A stretch of DNA of 64,000 nt from Blastochloris tepida. Its GTDB lineage: Bacteria > Pseudomonadota > Alphaproteobacteria > Rhizobiales > Xanthobacteraceae. This document shows, piece after piece, positions 28,704 to 41,825 of the stretch. The position numbers were made by a program, and so were the translations under genes. The stretch is taken from contig NZ_AP018907.1 in assembly GCF_003966715.1 (NCBI RefSeq), forward strand, positions 3,212,001 through 3,276,000. Reading direction: 5' to 3'. Under the pieces are notes generated by a model. The model had not been told where the DNA came from and did no database searches. It saw only the letters and a list, made by a program, of their open reading frames with translations. Position 1 is the stretch's first letter, and every line of letters begins with the position of its first letter.

Positions 28704-28916
28704 TCCGGCCTGTTCGGGACGCGGGACGCCGGAGCCTGCAGGTTCTCATCACTCGACGCCCGGCGCGCAGGGCTTGCGGCCGTATCGTCTTGCCGACCTG
28801 GTTTGGGGCGAAACCGTGGGAGGGCCGCCCGGAGCGGGCGGGGGCGCGGCCAGCCCGCCGGTGCGGGGCGAGGCTGCAAGTTGAGGCTGCGGCGCTGGCG
28901 GCGACGTACTGGCAAC

Positions 28917-28945
28917 TTGCACCGGCTGGCCGTTTCCGGCATATT
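28917..28945 (+). promoter_or_regulatory. candidate promoter of the rimP-nusA operon
   Basis: TTGCAC (28917-28922) and CATATT (28940-28945) are spaced by 17 bases. Transcription from it would run through the terminator at 28995 before reaching rimP. Confidence 0.45.
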
Positions 28946-28994
28946 GGCGCGGTCCGTTATGGATTCTCATCCGGGCCTGATCGGCCGCAGTTGA

Positions 28995-29030
28995 GAGTGG
29001 GCCCCGCCCCGGGACCCGCTCTTTTTTATT
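28995..29030 (+). terminator. intrinsic terminator/attenuator in the rimP leader
   Basis: GAGTGGGCCCCG (28995-29006) pairs with CGGGACCCGCTC (29010-29021) over 12 positions with one mismatch and one G-T pair. TTTTTTATT follows directly. It ends 31 bases before the rimP start codon and no gene lies immediately upstream on the same strand. It is therefore best read as an attenuator in the operon leader. Confidence 0.75.
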
Positions 29031-29061
29031 ACCTGCGGTATGGCGGCCCGCGGGAGCAGCA

Positions 29062-29717
29062 ATGAGTGTGATCGCCGCGGCCGATGAGCCGCGTTTCGCC
29101 ACGGAGCAGGGGCTGGCCGCGCGCGTGGCCGCCATCGTCGAGCCGGTGCTGGGCGGCATCGGCCTCCGGCTTGTGCGCGTGCGCATCTCCGGCATGGCCG
29201 GCAAGACCGTGCAGATCATGGCCGAACGGCCGGACGGCACGATGACCATCGACGATTGCGAGGCGGCGAGCCAGGCGATCTCGCCGGCGCTCGACGTCGA
29301 CGACCCGATCGAGGGCGCCTACCATCTGGAGGTATCCTCGCCCGGCATCGACCGGCCGCTGGTGCGCCGCAGCGATTTCGCCCGCTGGGCCGGCCACGTC
29401 GCCAAGATCGAGATGCGCCTGCCGCAGGCGCGCGGCCGCAAGCGCTTTCACGGCCTGATCAAGGGGCTGGAGGGCGACGCGGTGCGGCTGGAGCGCAGCG
29501 ACGCCGGCGCGGAAGAGCCGGCGGAGGCGCTGCTGCCGATCGACGAGATCGGCGAGGCGCGGCTGGTGCTGACCGACGAGCTGATTGCGGACGCCCTGAA
29601 ACGGGGACGCGCCGACGAGCCGGATGAACCGTCGGCCGACGAGCCCGTTCTTTCCAACGACGCCGACCGGGCGCCGCGCCGCGGCCCCGGGCGATTCAAA
29701 CGCAAGGAGACCCACTG

Positions 29718-29718
<1 letters not shown>
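29062..29718 (+). CDS. rimP: ribosome maturation factor RimP
   Basis: RimP is needed for maturation of the 30S ribosomal subunit. The 218-residue protein contains [16 protein letters not shown], the family signature [20 protein letters not shown] and the conserved [14 protein letters not shown], then the second SH3-like domain with [14 protein letters not shown] charged Asp/Arg-rich tail of about 45 residues is extra compared with E. coli (about 150 aa) but usual in this order. The ATG at 29062 follows GGGAGCAGCA. Its stop overlaps the nusA start by one base (TGATG). Confidence 0.96.
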
Positions 29719-31349
<1,631 letters not shown>

Positions 31350-31361
31350 CGGAGAGCGCGC

Positions 31362-32078
31362 GTGCTGGCAGACCTCGACCCCGCCAATGCCGAGCCTGAG
31401 ACCGATCGCGGCCCCCGCGACGGCCGGGCCGGACCGGTGCGCACCTGCATCGCCACCCGCCGCCAGGGCGCGCGGGATGCGATGCTGCGCTTCGTGGCCG
31501 GGCCGGACGGCACGGTGGTGCCCGACCTCGCCGCGCGCCTGCCGGGCCGCGGCGCCTGGGTCGGCCTCGGCCGCACCGCGGTCGAGACCGCGGTGAAGCG
31601 GCGGGCGTTCGCGCGGGCGTTCCGGCGCGAAGTGACGGTCGACCCGGCCCTGGCCGATCAGGTCGACCGGCTGCTGGAGCGGTCGGCGCTGGAGGCGCTG
31701 TCGCTGGCCAACAAGGCCGGCGCGGTGGTGGCGGGCTTTGCCAAGGTCGAGGCGGCGATTGCCGCGGGCGACGTGGCGGCGCTGATCCATGCGCGCGAGG
31801 CGGCCGATGACGGCGTTTCCCGGCTCGACCGGGCCTTGCGTGCGTCTTTGTCCGGATATGGGCCCGGAAATGCCCCAGATGGCGGAGAACTACCGATCCT
31901 CCGCCTGTTCACCGTCGAGCAATTGAGTTTGTCACTCGGGCGATCAAATGTGATACATGCAGCCGTGCTCGCTGGCGCGGCGGGCAGCGGGTTTCTCGCG
32001 CGAACAACTCGGCTCGGCCACTACCGCTCGGACGACCCGGCGGAGGCAGGCTTGCAGCAACCTTGCGTGCGATATTAG
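31362..32078 (+). CDS. YlxR/DUF448 RNA-binding protein
   Basis: This protein is encoded between nusA and infB in most bacteria and is thought to bind RNA. The 238-residue form has the DUF448 fold at the N-terminus: [20 protein letters not shown], then [16 protein letters not shown]. An L7Ae-like domain follows ([20 protein letters not shown]). The C-terminal segment [20 protein letters not shown] is typical of the longer alphaproteobacterial version. The GTG start at 31362 has GGAGAG 6 bases upstream. Its exact role is unknown; context suggests ribosome or transcription-translation work. Confidence 0.9.
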   Translation: MLADLDPANAEPETDRGPRDGRAGPVRTCIATRRQGARDAMLRFVAGPDGTVVPDLAARLPGRGAWVGLGRTAVETAVKRRAFARAFRREVTVDPALADQVDRLLERSALEALSLANKAGAVVAGFAKVEAAIAAGDVAALIHAREAADDGVSRLDRALRASLSGYGPGNAPDGGELPILRLFTVEQLSLSLGRSNVIHAAVLAGAAGSGFLARTTRLGHYRSDDPAEAGLQQPCVRY

Positions 32079-32090
32079 GACCAGGACCGG

Positions 32091-34832
32091 ATGACCGAGA
32101 CGAAGACCCCCGGCGACAAGACACTGAGCGTCTCGAAGACGCTGACTCTGAAGCGCCCCTCCGAGCAGGGCTTGGTGCGCCAGAGCTTCAGCCACGGGCG
32201 CACCAAGGCCGTGGTGGTGGAGAAGGTGAAGCGGCGATCGAGCCCCGGCGAGACCGGCGGCGGTGCCGCGCCGGCGACCCCGGCGAAGTCCACGTCGACG
32301 ACGACGCCGCTGTCGACCAAGCCGCGCGTCGGTGGTCCGCCCGCCAGTCCGTCGGCCGGCACCCGCCCCTCCGGCGTGGTGCTGCGCACCCTCACCGAGG
32401 ACGAGCGCGACGCCCGCACCCAGGCGCTGCAGGAAGCCCGCATCCGCGAGGCCGAGGAACGCCGCGCCGCCGTGGAAGAGGCGCGCCGCCGGGCCGAGCG
32501 CGAGGAAAAGGAGCGCGTCGAGCGCGAGGCTGCCGAAGCCCGCAAGCGCGAAGAGGATGCGCGCCGCGTCGCCGAGGAGGAGGCTCGCCGCAAGGCCGAG
32601 CAGGAAGCCCGCAAGCGCTTCGGCGAGGAAGAGGCCGCGCGCCGCAGCGCCGCAGCCGCCGCGCCCTCGACCACGTCCTCGCCCCAGCAGACCCCAGGTT
32701 CGCAGCGCCCGTCCTACCGGTCGGGCGGCGGCGCGGGTGGACCGCGTCCGGCCGGGACCGGAGGACCGCGCCCCGGCCCCGGTGGTGCGCCCGCGATCGC
32801 GCGTCCCGGCGGTGCCCCTGCCGGACGGCCGGGGGGCGAAGAAGAAGAGGAAGCCCGCAAGGTTCGCCGTCCCGGCGGCGGCGGCCCGGCCAAGCCGGCC
32901 ATCCCGCCCAAAGCGCCCAAGGCCACGCCCGGCGAGGAGAAGCGCCGCGGTCGCCTGACCGTGGTCACCGCCTATCAGGAGGGCGAGCAGCGCGAACGCT
33001 CGGTGGCGGCCTTCCGCCGCCGCGTCCAGCGCATGACCGGCCACCGCCAGAGCGAAACCAAGGAGAAGATCTCGCGCGAAGTCGTCATCCCCGAGACCAT
33101 CACCATCGCCGACCTGGCCAACCGCATGTCCGAACGTGCGGTCGACGTCATCAGGATGCTGATGCGCCAGGGCCAGATGGTGAAGATCAACGACGTCATC
33201 GACGCCGACACCGCCCAGCTCATCGCCGAGGAACTCGGCCATACGGTGAAGCGCGTCTCCGAGGCCGACGTCGAGGAGGGTCTGTTCGACGCGCCGGACG
33301 ATCCGGACGCGCTGGAGTCGCGGCCGCCGGTGGTCACCATCATGGGCCACGTCGACCACGGCAAGACCTCGCTGCTCGACGCCATCCGGCAGGCCAATGT
33401 GGTGGCCGGCGAGGCCGGTGGCATCACCCAGCACATCGGCGCCTATCAGGTGACTTCGCCCACCGGCGGCAAGGTCACCTTCATCGACACGCCCGGCCAC
33501 GCCGCCTTCACGGCGATGCGCGCCCGCGGCGCCAAGGTGACGGACGTGGTGGTGCTGGTGGTGGCGGCCGACGACGGCGTGATGCCGCAGACGGTCGAGG
33601 CCATCAATCACGCCAAGGCGGCCAAGGTGCCGCTGATCGTGGCGATCAACAAGATCGACAAGCCCGACGCCAAGCCCGAGCGCGTGCGCACCGAACTGCT
33701 GCAGCACTCGATCGTGGTCGAATCGATGGGCGGCGACACGCTCGAGGTCGAGGTGTCGGCCAAGCAGAAGATCAATCTCGACAAGCTGCTCGAGGCGATC
33801 TCGCTGCAGGCCGAGGTGCTCGACCTCAAGGCGAACCCCGAGCGCGCCGCCGAGGGCACGGTGATCGAGGCCAAGCTCGACCGCGGCCGCGGCCCGGTGG
33901 CGACCGTGCTGGTGCAGCGCGGCACGCTGCGGGTGGGCGACATCGTGGTGGCCGGCGCCGAATGGGGCCGCGTCCGCGCGCTGGTCGCCGACACCGGCAC
34001 CCAGGTCGACGATGCCGGACCGTCCTTCCCGGTCGAGGTGCTGGGCTTCAACGGCACCCCGGAAGCCGGCGACCGCCTTGCGGTGGTCGAGAACGAGGCG
34101 CGCGCCCGCGAGATCGCCGACTATCGCGCCCGTCAGCGCCGCGAGAAGGCGGCGGCCAAGGTCACCGGCCGCGGCTCGCTGGCCGAGATGATGAAGGAGC
34201 TGAAGGCCGGCGCCGGCCGCAAGGAGTTCACGCTCCTGGTCAAGGCCGACGTGCAGGGCTCGCTGGAGGCCATCGTCGGCTCGCTCGACAAGCTCGGCAC
34301 CGACGAGGTGGTGGCCCGCGTCGTCCATTCCGGCGTCGGCGGCATCAGCGAGTCCGACGTCACGCTGGCGGCGGCCTCGGGGGCGGCGATCATCGGCTTC
34401 AACGTGCGCGCCCACAAGGAAGCGCGCGAGGCGGCCGAGCGCGCCGGCATCGAGATCCGCTACTACAACATCATCTACGACCTCGTGGATGACGTGAAGC
34501 AGGCGATGAGCGGCCTCCTGCCGCCCACCGTGCGCGAGATCATGCTCGGCAATGCGCTGGTGCTGGAGGTGTTCAACATCACCAAGGTCGGCAAGATCGC
34601 CGGCTGCCGCGTCACCGACGGCACGGTCGAGCGCGGCGCCCATGTCCGCCTCATCCGCGACAATGTCGTCATCCACGAAGGCAAGCTCAGCCAGCTCAAG
34701 CGCTTCAAGGACGACGCCAAGGAAGTCCTCGCCGGCCAGGAATGCGGCATGGCGTTCGAGAACTACCAGGACATGCGCGCCGGCGACGTGATCGAGTGCT
34801 ACCGCGTCGAGACGGTGAAGCGCTCGCTGTGA
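32091..34832 (+). CDS. infB: translation initiation factor IF-2
   Basis: IF-2 is the GTPase that brings initiator tRNA to the 30S subunit. The 913-residue protein has a long, low-complexity N-terminal region. It is rich in Arg/Glu/Ala with a helical stretch near residues 110-185, then Pro/Gly-rich to about 300. The conserved part starts near residue 325 and the G-domain has G1 GHVDHGKTS (about 417), G3 DTPGHAAF, G4 NKIDK and G5 SAK. Domains II to IV follow, ending [23 protein letters not shown] precedes the ATG. The N-terminal domain is longer than the E. coli one, as in related organisms. Confidence 0.98.
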   Translation: MTETKTPGDKTLSVSKTLTLKRPSEQGLVRQSFSHGRTKAVVVEKVKRRSSPGETGGGAAPATPAKSTSTTTPLSTKPRVGGPPASPSAGTRPSGVVLRTLTEDERDARTQALQEARIREAEERRAAVEEARRRAEREEKERVEREAAEARKREEDARRVAEEEARRKAEQEARKRFGEEEAARRSAAAAAPSTTSSPQQTPGSQRPSYRSGGGAGGPRPAGTGGPRPGPGGAPAIARPGGAPAGRPGGEEEEEARKVRRPGGGGPAKPAIPPKAPKATPGEEKRRGRLTVVTAYQEGEQRERSVAAFRRRVQRMTGHRQSETKEKISREVVIPETITIADLANRMSERAVDVIRMLMRQGQMVKINDVIDADTAQLIAEELGHTVKRVSEADVEEGLFDAPDDPDALESRPPVVTIMGHVDHGKTSLLDAIRQANVVAGEAGGITQHIGAYQVTSPTGGKVTFIDTPGHAAFTAMRARGAKVTDVVVLVVAADDGVMPQTVEAINHAKAAKVPLIVAINKIDKPDAKPERVRTELLQHSIVVESMGGDTLEVEVSAKQKINLDKLLEAISLQAEVLDLKANPERAAEGTVIEAKLDRGRGPVATVLVQRGTLRVGDIVVAGAEWGRVRALVADTGTQVDDAGPSFPVEVLGFNGTPEAGDRLAVVENEARAREIADYRARQRREKAAAKVTGRGSLAEMMKELKAGAGRKEFTLLVKADVQGSLEAIVGSLDKLGTDEVVARVVHSGVGGISESDVTLAAASGAAIIGFNVRAHKEAREAAERAGIEIRYYNIIYDLVDDVKQAMSGLLPPTVREIMLGNALVLEVFNITKVGKIAGCRVTDGTVERGAHVRLIRDNVVIHEGKLSQLKRFKDDAKEVLAGQECGMAFENYQDMRAGDVIECYRVETVKRSL

Positions 34833-34924
34833 CGCTGATCTGATCCCCGTTCTGCGCCGCCCGGGCCACTGGCCCGGGCGCCCGAACCGCGACGGCTTGG
34901 CCGTGCGCGGCCAAAGGCATCCCC

Positions 34925-35368
34925 ATGGCCATGTCCCGAAACCGCCCTGACAGCTCACAAGCGGGTCCGTCGCAGCGCCAGCTGCGGGTGGCCGAACTGG
35001 TGCGGCACGCGATCGCCGAAATCCTGGCGCGCGGCGAGATCGCCGACCCGGTGATCTCAAGCCACATGATCACCGTGCCCGAGGTGCGCATGTCGCCCGA
35101 CATGCGGCTTGCCACGATCTATGTCGTCGCGCTCGGCGGCAAGGACGAGACGGCCGTGCTCAAGGCCTTGGAAGCCCACCACAAGTTCATCCGCACCGAG
35201 ATCGCCCACCGGGTCAATCTGCGCTACGCCCCCGACATCCGCTTCCGCCGCGACGACCGGTTCGAGGAGGCCGAGCGCATCGACCGCCTGCTGCGCTCGC
35301 CCGAGGTGGCGCGCGATCTCGATGCTTCCGAAACGACCGACGAGTCCGACGAGGAGACCAGGTCTTGA
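34925..35368 (+). CDS. rbfA: 30S ribosome-binding factor RbfA
   Basis: RbfA helps late 30S maturation and cold adaptation. The 147-residue protein carries [19 protein letters not shown] at the N-terminus, then [21 protein letters not shown] (rendered here in part) and the helix-kink region [20 protein letters not shown]. The end is acidic. It starts 92 bases after infB; the ATG at 34925 is used, with a second ATG two codons later. Its stop overlaps the truB TTG start (TTGA). Confidence 0.96.
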   Translation: MAMSRNRPDSSQAGPSQRQLRVAELVRHAIAEILARGEIADPVISSHMITVPEVRMSPDMRLATIYVVALGGKDETAVLKALEAHHKFIRTEIAHRVNLRYAPDIRFRRDDRFEEAERIDRLLRSPEVARDLDASETTDESDEETRS

Positions 35369-36309
35369 ACGCTCCGCGCCGCATCAAACGCGATGTCGAT
35401 GGCTGGCTCATTCTCGACAAGCCGGTCGGCATGACGTCGACGCACGCCGTGTCGATCGTCAAGCGCGCCTTCCAGGCCAAGAAGGCCGGCCATGCCGGCA
35501 CGCTCGATCCGCTCGCCTCCGGCGTGCTGCCGATCGCGCTGGGCGAGGCCACCAAGACGGTGCCGATGGTGATGGACGGCCGCAAGGCCTACCGCTTCAC
35601 CGTGCGCTGGGGCGTTGAGACCGATACCGACGACGCCGAGGGCCGCGCCATCGCCACCTCCGACGTCCGCCCCGACCCGGCGGCGGTCAAGGCGCTGCTG
35701 CCGCGCTTCACCGGCGAGATCGCCCAGGTGCCACCGCGCTTCTCGGCGATCAAGATCGACGGCGAACGCGCCTACGACCTCGCCCGCGAGGGCGAGGAGG
35801 TGGTGCTGGCGGCGCGCCCGGTGATCATCGACAGCCTGGAGCTGGTGTCGGTGCCCGACCGCGACCATGCCGAGTTCGAGGCGATCTGCGGCAAGGGCAC
35901 CTATGTGCGCGCGCTCGCCCGCGACATCGGCCGGGCGCTCGGCACCCATGGCCATGTGGTGGCGCTGCGGCGCATGTCGGTCGGCCCGTTCCAGGCCGAG
36001 ACGGCAGTGCAGGTCGCGCCGCTGGAGGCGTTGTTCGACGCCGAGCCCGAGGCCCGGCTCGCCGCCCAGACGGCGCTGCTGCAGCCGGTCGCCTCGGCCT
36101 TGACCCAGCTCGTCTGCATCCCGGTGAGCCACAATGACGCGGCGCGGCTGCACCGCGGCCAGCCGGTGCTGCTGCGCGGGCGCGACGCGCCGGTGATGGA
36201 GGGCCTCGTCTACGTCACCGCCGGCGGCAATCTCGTTGCATTGGCCGACGTCGAGCAGGGCGAGCTGGTGCCGAAGCGGGTGTTCAAGCTCGCCGGCGCG
36301 CGGACGTGA
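35365..36309 (+). CDS. truB: tRNA pseudouridine(55) synthase
   Basis: TruB makes pseudouridine 55 in the T-loop of tRNAs. The 314-residue protein has the N-terminal [16 protein letters not shown], the catalytic Asp in [18 protein letters not shown], then [20 protein letters not shown] and [12 protein letters not shown]. The start codon is TTG, overlapping the rbfA stop by 4 bases. An upstream start is excluded by the overlap and the family pattern. It is the last gene of the rimP operon and is followed by a family C hairpin. Confidence 0.96.
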   Translation: MNAPRRIKRDVDGWLILDKPVGMTSTHAVSIVKRAFQAKKAGHAGTLDPLASGVLPIALGEATKTVPMVMDGRKAYRFTVRWGVETDTDDAEGRAIATSDVRPDPAAVKALLPRFTGEIAQVPPRFSAIKIDGERAYDLAREGEEVVLAARPVIIDSLELVSVPDRDHAEFEAICGKGTYVRALARDIGRALGTHGHVVALRRMSVGPFQAETAVQVAPLEALFDAEPEARLAAQTALLQPVASALTQLVCIPVSHNDAARLHRGQPVLLRGRDAPVMEGLVYVTAGGNLVALADVEQGELVPKRVFKLAGART

Positions 36310-36310
36310 A

Positions 36311-36338
36311 ACCAACGGCCAGCTTCGCTGCCGTTGGT
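36311..36338 (+). repeat. intergenic repeat family C hairpin after truB
   Basis: ACCAACGGC (36311-36319) pairs with GCCGTTGGT (36330-36338), with AGC/GCT pairing inside. It begins one base after the truB stop and may end that transcript, although no T-run follows. Related units lie at 40784 and 43059-43254. Confidence 0.65.
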
Positions 36339-36359
36339 GTGACGCGGGTTCCCGGTCAT

Positions 36360-36388
36360 TTGCCGCACTGTCGCGAAGATGTTATACG
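36360..36388 (+). promoter_or_regulatory. candidate rpsO promoter
   Basis: TTGCCG (36360-36365) and TATACG (36383-36388) are separated by 17 bases. They stand about 130 bases before the rpsO start, giving a leader in which S15 autoregulation could occur. Confidence 0.45.
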
Positions 36389-36519
36389 CGCCCCCTCGGG
36401 TCTGCCCGAAGGGGCACGACACGGCTGGACGACATCCCGGCCGTTGCCGCCCGGGCGGAGGACGCCACCCGATTGCGTCATCCGCCATTGTTTTCCCTGA
36501 AGATAGAAAGGACTGCCCG

Positions 36520-36789
36520 ATGTCGATCACAGCCGAGCGCAAGGCTCAGCTCATCAAGGACTACGCCACCAAGCCGGGCGACACCGGCTCGCCCGAGGTC
36601 CAGATCGCGGTGCTCACCGAGCGCATCGTCAACCTGACCGAGCACTTCAAGAGCCACGTCAAGGACAACCATTCCCGTCGCGGGCTTCTGAAGATGGTGT
36701 CGCAGCGCCGGTCGCTGCTCGATTACGTCAAGGCCAAGGACGAGCAGCGCTATCGCTCGCTGATCGAGCGGCTCGGCATCCGCCGCTGA
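36520..36789 (+). CDS. rpsO: 30S ribosomal protein S15
   Basis: S15 binds 16S rRNA early in 30S assembly and forms a bridge to the 50S subunit. The 89-residue protein is complete: [18 protein letters not shown], then [39 protein letters not shown] and the end [12 protein letters not shown]. The ATG at 36520 has AAAGGA at 8 bases. It precedes pnp, the usual order, with a 348-base structured gap. Confidence 0.99.
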   Translation: MSITAERKAQLIKDYATKPGDTGSPEVQIAVLTERIVNLTEHFKSHVKDNHSRRGLLKMVSQRRSLLDYVKAKDEQRYRSLIERLGIRR

Positions 36790-37137
36790 GGCGGCGCCGT
36801 CCGGCCCTCTGGGCCGGACGCCCGACCGGAGGCCGCGCCAGCCTGCGCGGCCGCCGCAGGCGGAGGGCAATGGGGCCCTCCCGGCGGATGAAGCCCGGCA
36901 GGCCGCCATTGCGGGCCGGGTGCGTTTCATCCGCGATTTCAAAAGCAAAGGCAGACAAGCCGGGTGCCGCAAGGCGTGCGTGCCCGGACGGGGATCTGCC
37001 AGGATGTTCACCCGTGACGAAAGCCATCGGCAGGATCGCCGGATGCTGTGGTGCGCAGGAGCTCCCGCTCCGCGACACAGCCTCTCGCCGTCTTGCTCGT
37101 GGCTTTCGCGCGGCCGAAAGTCATGGAGACAGACCGA
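36790..37137 (+). other. rpsO-pnp intergenic region with leader hairpins
   Basis: A perfect hairpin GTCCGGCCC (36799-36807) / GGGCCGGAC (36811-36819) lies 10 bases after rpsO and lacks a T-run. Just before the pnp ribosome-binding site, GGCTTTCG and CGAAAGTC (about 37101-37122) can pair. In E. coli this interval contains an RNase III site through which PNPase controls itself; a similar role here is inference. Confidence 0.5.
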
Positions 37138-39303
<2,166 letters not shown>

Positions 39304-39330
39304 ACTGACCTTCCGAAGGTGCGAAGATTG

Positions 39331-39357
39331 AAGGGCGGCCCTTTGGCCGCCCTTTTT
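39331..39357 (+). terminator. intrinsic terminator of pnp
   Basis: AAGGGCGGCC (39331-39340) and GGCCGCCCTT (39345-39354) form a 10-bp stem around CTTT. The 3' arm runs into TTTTT. Confidence 0.9.
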
Positions 39358-39439
39358 CATTGGTCCGGTGACGATCCACCGGCGCGAGGCTTGTCGGCCG
39401 CGCCGCGAAACGCTACCTCCGCAGCAACGAGGTCCGCTC

Positions 39440-39763
39440 ATGATCCGTTTCCTGATCCGTCTTGCCGGATTCCTGCTGCTCGCCGGGGGGTTCGCCTCGC
39501 TGGTCATCGACGGCACCCGCTCGATCGCCGTCTCGGCGGTGACCGTCACCCGCGCCGGTGACGCGTGGTATGCGCTGTCGCCCTCGACGCTCAATCTCGT
39601 GCAGGCTGCGACCGAACGCTACGCCGCACCCTGGCTGTGGGATCCGCTGCTGGTGAGCGTGCTGTTCGTGCCGGTGTTCCTGCTGCTCGGCGGCCTCGGC
39701 TTCCTGCTGCTGGTGATCGGCCGTCAGCCCGCGGCACCGATCGGCTGGTCGTCGCGCGACTGA
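39440..39763 (+). CDS. small two-helix membrane protein of unknown function
   Basis: The 107-residue protein has an N-terminal transmembrane helix (FLIRLAGFLLLAGGFASLVI) and a second one near the C-terminus (LLVSVLFVPVFLLLGGLGFL). Between them is a polar loop with TRSIAVSAVTVTRAGDAWYA. No recognised catalytic motif is present. The ATG at 39440 matches the start of the first helix. It stands alone after the pnp terminator. I do not recognise the family. Confidence 0.7.
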   Translation: MIRFLIRLAGFLLLAGGFASLVIDGTRSIAVSAVTVTRAGDAWYALSPSTLNLVQAATERYAAPWLWDPLLVSVLFVPVFLLLGGLGFLLLVIGRQPAAPIGWSSRD

Positions 39764-40114
39764 GCCGGACCGCCAGCCCCTCGCCTCCTCGCGATTTGTT
39801 GACCGCTGCGGTGATCGCAGCCCGGCGGATGCGCGCCCATATGCCGGTGGACGCGACACGAACGCCGGGCGGGCAGGCCTGCGTTCGGCGGCGCGCCCGC
39901 CGGAAATCTCCCCCGCATGCGGATTTCCGGTGACAGTCGGATCCGGGAGACCGAGGATTGGTCTCCCGGATCCCGTGTTCCCCTTCGTTTCCGGCTGATC
40001 CTCTCGGAATCCCGGAAACAATGTCGCCGACTCCCCTGTTCGAGAACGGGTCGTTCGGCGATCGGAATACGGATCGAAGGGCCTGCGGGACGGAAACCCT
40101 TTCGGGAGCTGCCG
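39764..40114. other. intergenic region packed with hairpins and a family A repeat
   Basis: Two perfect hairpins follow each other. CCGGAAATC (39900-39908) pairs with GATTTCCGG (39922-39930). GGATCCGGGAGACC (39939-39952) pairs with GGTCTCCCGGATCC (39960-39973). A family A copy comes next, to 40080. The msrA ribosome-binding site GGGAG is at the end. No gene is seen. Confidence 0.55.
39986..40080. repeat. intergenic repeat family A copy
   Basis: Module 1 reads GTTTCCGGCTGATCC then GGAATCCCGGAAAC, and module 2 reads CCCCTGTTCGAGAACGGG with TTCGGCGATCGGAATACGG. It matches the copy at 27789-27918 in order and spacing. Confidence 0.7.
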
Positions 40115-40771
40115 ATGTTTCCCTTCAAGATCGCCTCCGCCTTGCCCGGCGCGCACGAGGCCTTGCCCGGCCGCCTCGTCCCGATCGACACGGCCGAGCG
40201 CCACGCCGTCTCGGGACGGCCGCTGAAGGGGCCCTACCCGGCGGGGTTCGAGTCCGCGGTGTTCGGGCTCGGCTGCTTCTGGGGCGCCGAACGCAAGTTC
40301 TGGCAGATTCCCGGCGTGTGGGTGACCGCGGCCGGCTATGCCGGCGGCCACACCCCCAATCCCACCTATCGCGAGGTCTGCACCGGCCGAACCGGCCATG
40401 CCGAGGTGGTGCTGGTGGTGTTCGACCCCGCCCGCGTGTCCTACGACACGCTGCTCAAGACCTTCTTCGAGGCGCACGATCCGACCCAGGGCATGCGCCA
40501 GGGCAATGACGTCGGCACCCAGTACCGCTCGATGATCCAGGTCGCCGATGCCGGCCAGCGCGCCCAGGCGGAGGCCGCCCAGCGCGCCTACGCGGCGACG
40601 CTGGCGCAGCACCGCTTCGGCCCGATCACCACCGAGATCGCCCCGCGCGGCCCGTTCTATTTCGCCGAGGCCGACCACCAGCAGTATCTCGCCAAGAACC
40701 CGGCCGGCTATTGCGGCCTGGGCGGCACCGGCGTGAGCTGCCCGGTGGGCGAGGCGGCCGGCGCCGCCTGA
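40115..40771 (+). CDS. msrA: peptide-methionine (S)-S-oxide reductase
   Basis: MsrA reduces methionine-S-sulfoxide in proteins and so repairs oxidative damage. The 218-residue protein has the catalytic Cys in the family signature [13 protein letters not shown], then [31 protein letters not shown], and the resolving-Cys tail [15 protein letters not shown]. The length matches the E. coli-type MsrA with its N-terminal extension ([18 protein letters not shown]). GGGAG lies 6 bases before the ATG at 40115. It is monocistronic, between repeat-filled gaps. Confidence 0.97.
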   Translation: MFPFKIASALPGAHEALPGRLVPIDTAERHAVSGRPLKGPYPAGFESAVFGLGCFWGAERKFWQIPGVWVTAAGYAGGHTPNPTYREVCTGRTGHAEVVLVVFDPARVSYDTLLKTFFEAHDPTQGMRQGNDVGTQYRSMIQVADAGQRAQAEAAQRAYAATLAQHRFGPITTEIAPRGPFYFAEADHQQYLAKNPAGYCGLGGTGVSCPVGEAAGAA

Positions 40772-40783
40772 CGAAAATCCGCG

Positions 40784-40871
40784 CGTGTCAGCGGCTCCAC
40801 GCTCAGCGTTCGGGGCCGTTGCCATGATCCGGTTTCGGCGCGGGCCTTCCGGGTTTCCTGAAACGGCTTCA
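40784..40871. repeat. family C unit followed by a degraded family A unit
   Basis: GTGTCAGCGGCTCCACGC and GCGTTCGGGGCCGTT form the hairpin, followed by CATGATCCGGTTTCGG and CCGGGTTTCCTGAAACGG. The same order of a GGCCGTT hairpin then a TATGAT-GG sequence recurs at 43150-43200. Confidence 0.55.
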
Positions 40872-40975
40872 AGCTTGCCCTGTGCCGGGCCGCCATGGCA
40901 TCAACCTTACCGGTTGCCGGGGATCGCGGCGCGATCTGCCGGACAACCACATGATGCGACAGGCGGAGGGGCGGG

Positions 40976-41509
40976 ATGCTTGAGAAGCCGATCGAAAAGA
41001 CGATCTTCTTCAGCCGCTGGCTGATGGTGCCGTTCTATCTCGGCCTGCTGGTCAGCCTCGCGGTGCTGGTCGTCACCTTCGTCAAGGAGCTCGGCCACCT
41101 TCTCGCCCACGCCTTCGACGCCACCGAGGCCGACATCATTCTCGGCGTGCTGGCGCTGATCGACCTGTCGCTCGCCGCCAATCTGGTGCTGATCGTGGTG
41201 TTCTCCGGCTATGAGAACTTCGTTTCCAAGATCGACGCCACCGGCCATCCCGACTGGCCGGACTGGATGACCAAGGTCGATTTCCCCGGCCTGAAGCAGA
41301 AGCTGATGGCCTCGATCGTGGCGATCTCGGCGATCCAGCTTCTCAAGGCGTTCATGCACATCGACACCTCCGCCGCCGGCACCTTCAACAGCGAATCGCT
41401 GATGTGGCTGGTGATCGTGCACATGGTGTTCGTGGTCTCCGGCGTCATCCTGGCCTGGACCGACGCCATCGGCTCGAAGGGCCACGGCGACGCCGGCGAC
41501 GCACACTGA
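40976..41509 (+). CDS. UPF0114 (YqhA-like) membrane protein
   Basis: The 177-residue inner-membrane protein matches the UPF0114/TIGR00645 family: EKTIFFSRWLMVPFYLGL, then LGVLALIDLSLAANLVLIVV with SGYENFVSKID, and KLMASIVAISAIQLLKAFM. Four transmembrane helices are visible, the last in MWLVIVHMVFVVSGVILAW. The ATG at 40976 fits the family start; upstream AGGCGGAGGGG provides the ribosome-binding site. The family's function is unknown. It is followed after 25 bases by the small Cys-rich protein on the same strand. Confidence 0.9.
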   Translation: MLEKPIEKTIFFSRWLMVPFYLGLLVSLAVLVVTFVKELGHLLAHAFDATEADIILGVLALIDLSLAANLVLIVVFSGYENFVSKIDATGHPDWPDWMTKVDFPGLKQKLMASIVAISAIQLLKAFMHIDTSAAGTFNSESLMWLVIVHMVFVVSGVILAWTDAIGSKGHGDAGDAH

Positions 41510-41534
41510 CCAGACCGCCGCCGAGGAGGGGCCC

Positions 41535-41774
41535 ATGCTGATGCGAAACCGATCCCTGGCTGCACTTCTGATCCTCGCAGCTTCCGTCTCCGGGGCGGCG
41601 GCGGAGACGACCGCGCGCGAGGCGCTGCGCGAGGCCTGCAGCGCCGACTTCAAGACCTTCTGCGCCACCGTGACACCGGGCGGCGGGCGCATCCTGCGCT
41701 GCCTTCAGGACAACCGCGAAAAGCTCTCCGACGCCTGCCGCGCCGCACTCGCGGCGGCCAAGCCGGCGCGATAG
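41535..41774 (+). CDS. small secreted cysteine-rich repeat protein
   Basis: The 79-residue protein has a signal peptide (SLAALLILAASVSGAAAE). The short mature part has four cysteines spaced as in Cys-rich (GLG1/FGFR-type) repeats: EACSADFKTFCATV, then RCLQDNREKLSDAC. GAGGAGGGG precedes the ATG. It is probably co-transcribed with the UPF0114 gene. Periplasmic location is predicted; function unknown. Confidence 0.8.
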   Translation: MLMRNRSLAALLILAASVSGAAAETTAREALREACSADFKTFCATVTPGGGRILRCLQDNREKLSDACRAALAAAKPAR

Positions 41775-41825
41775 CGCGTCTCCCGCAAGACGAACCAAGC
41801 TTGGCCGCCCATGCCGGATTTCGTG

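Larger units (their letters stand above)
28443..29061. other. divergent regulatory region between rlpA and rimP
   Basis: The part from about 28480 to 28720 is markedly AT-richer than the rest of the window and should hold the rlpA promoter. Two near-consensus DnaA boxes lie at 28680-28703. A promoter candidate and an intrinsic terminator precede rimP. The stretch 28710-28900 shows no clear signal. Confidence 0.5.

Noticed and set aside
28554..28990. Possible tRNA or known leader RNA upstream of rimP, as in the E. coli metY-rimP operon
   Set aside because: No cloverleaf, T-loop GGTTCRAnnC or CCA-like end can be found; only the terminator is convincing.
31944..35060. Minus-strand frame of over 1000 codons antisense to infB
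   Set aside because: Shadow of infB; no ribosome-binding site or recognisable motif.
36799..36819. Intrinsic terminator between rpsO and pnp
   Set aside because: The stem is perfect but no T-run follows, so I list it only as a hairpin.
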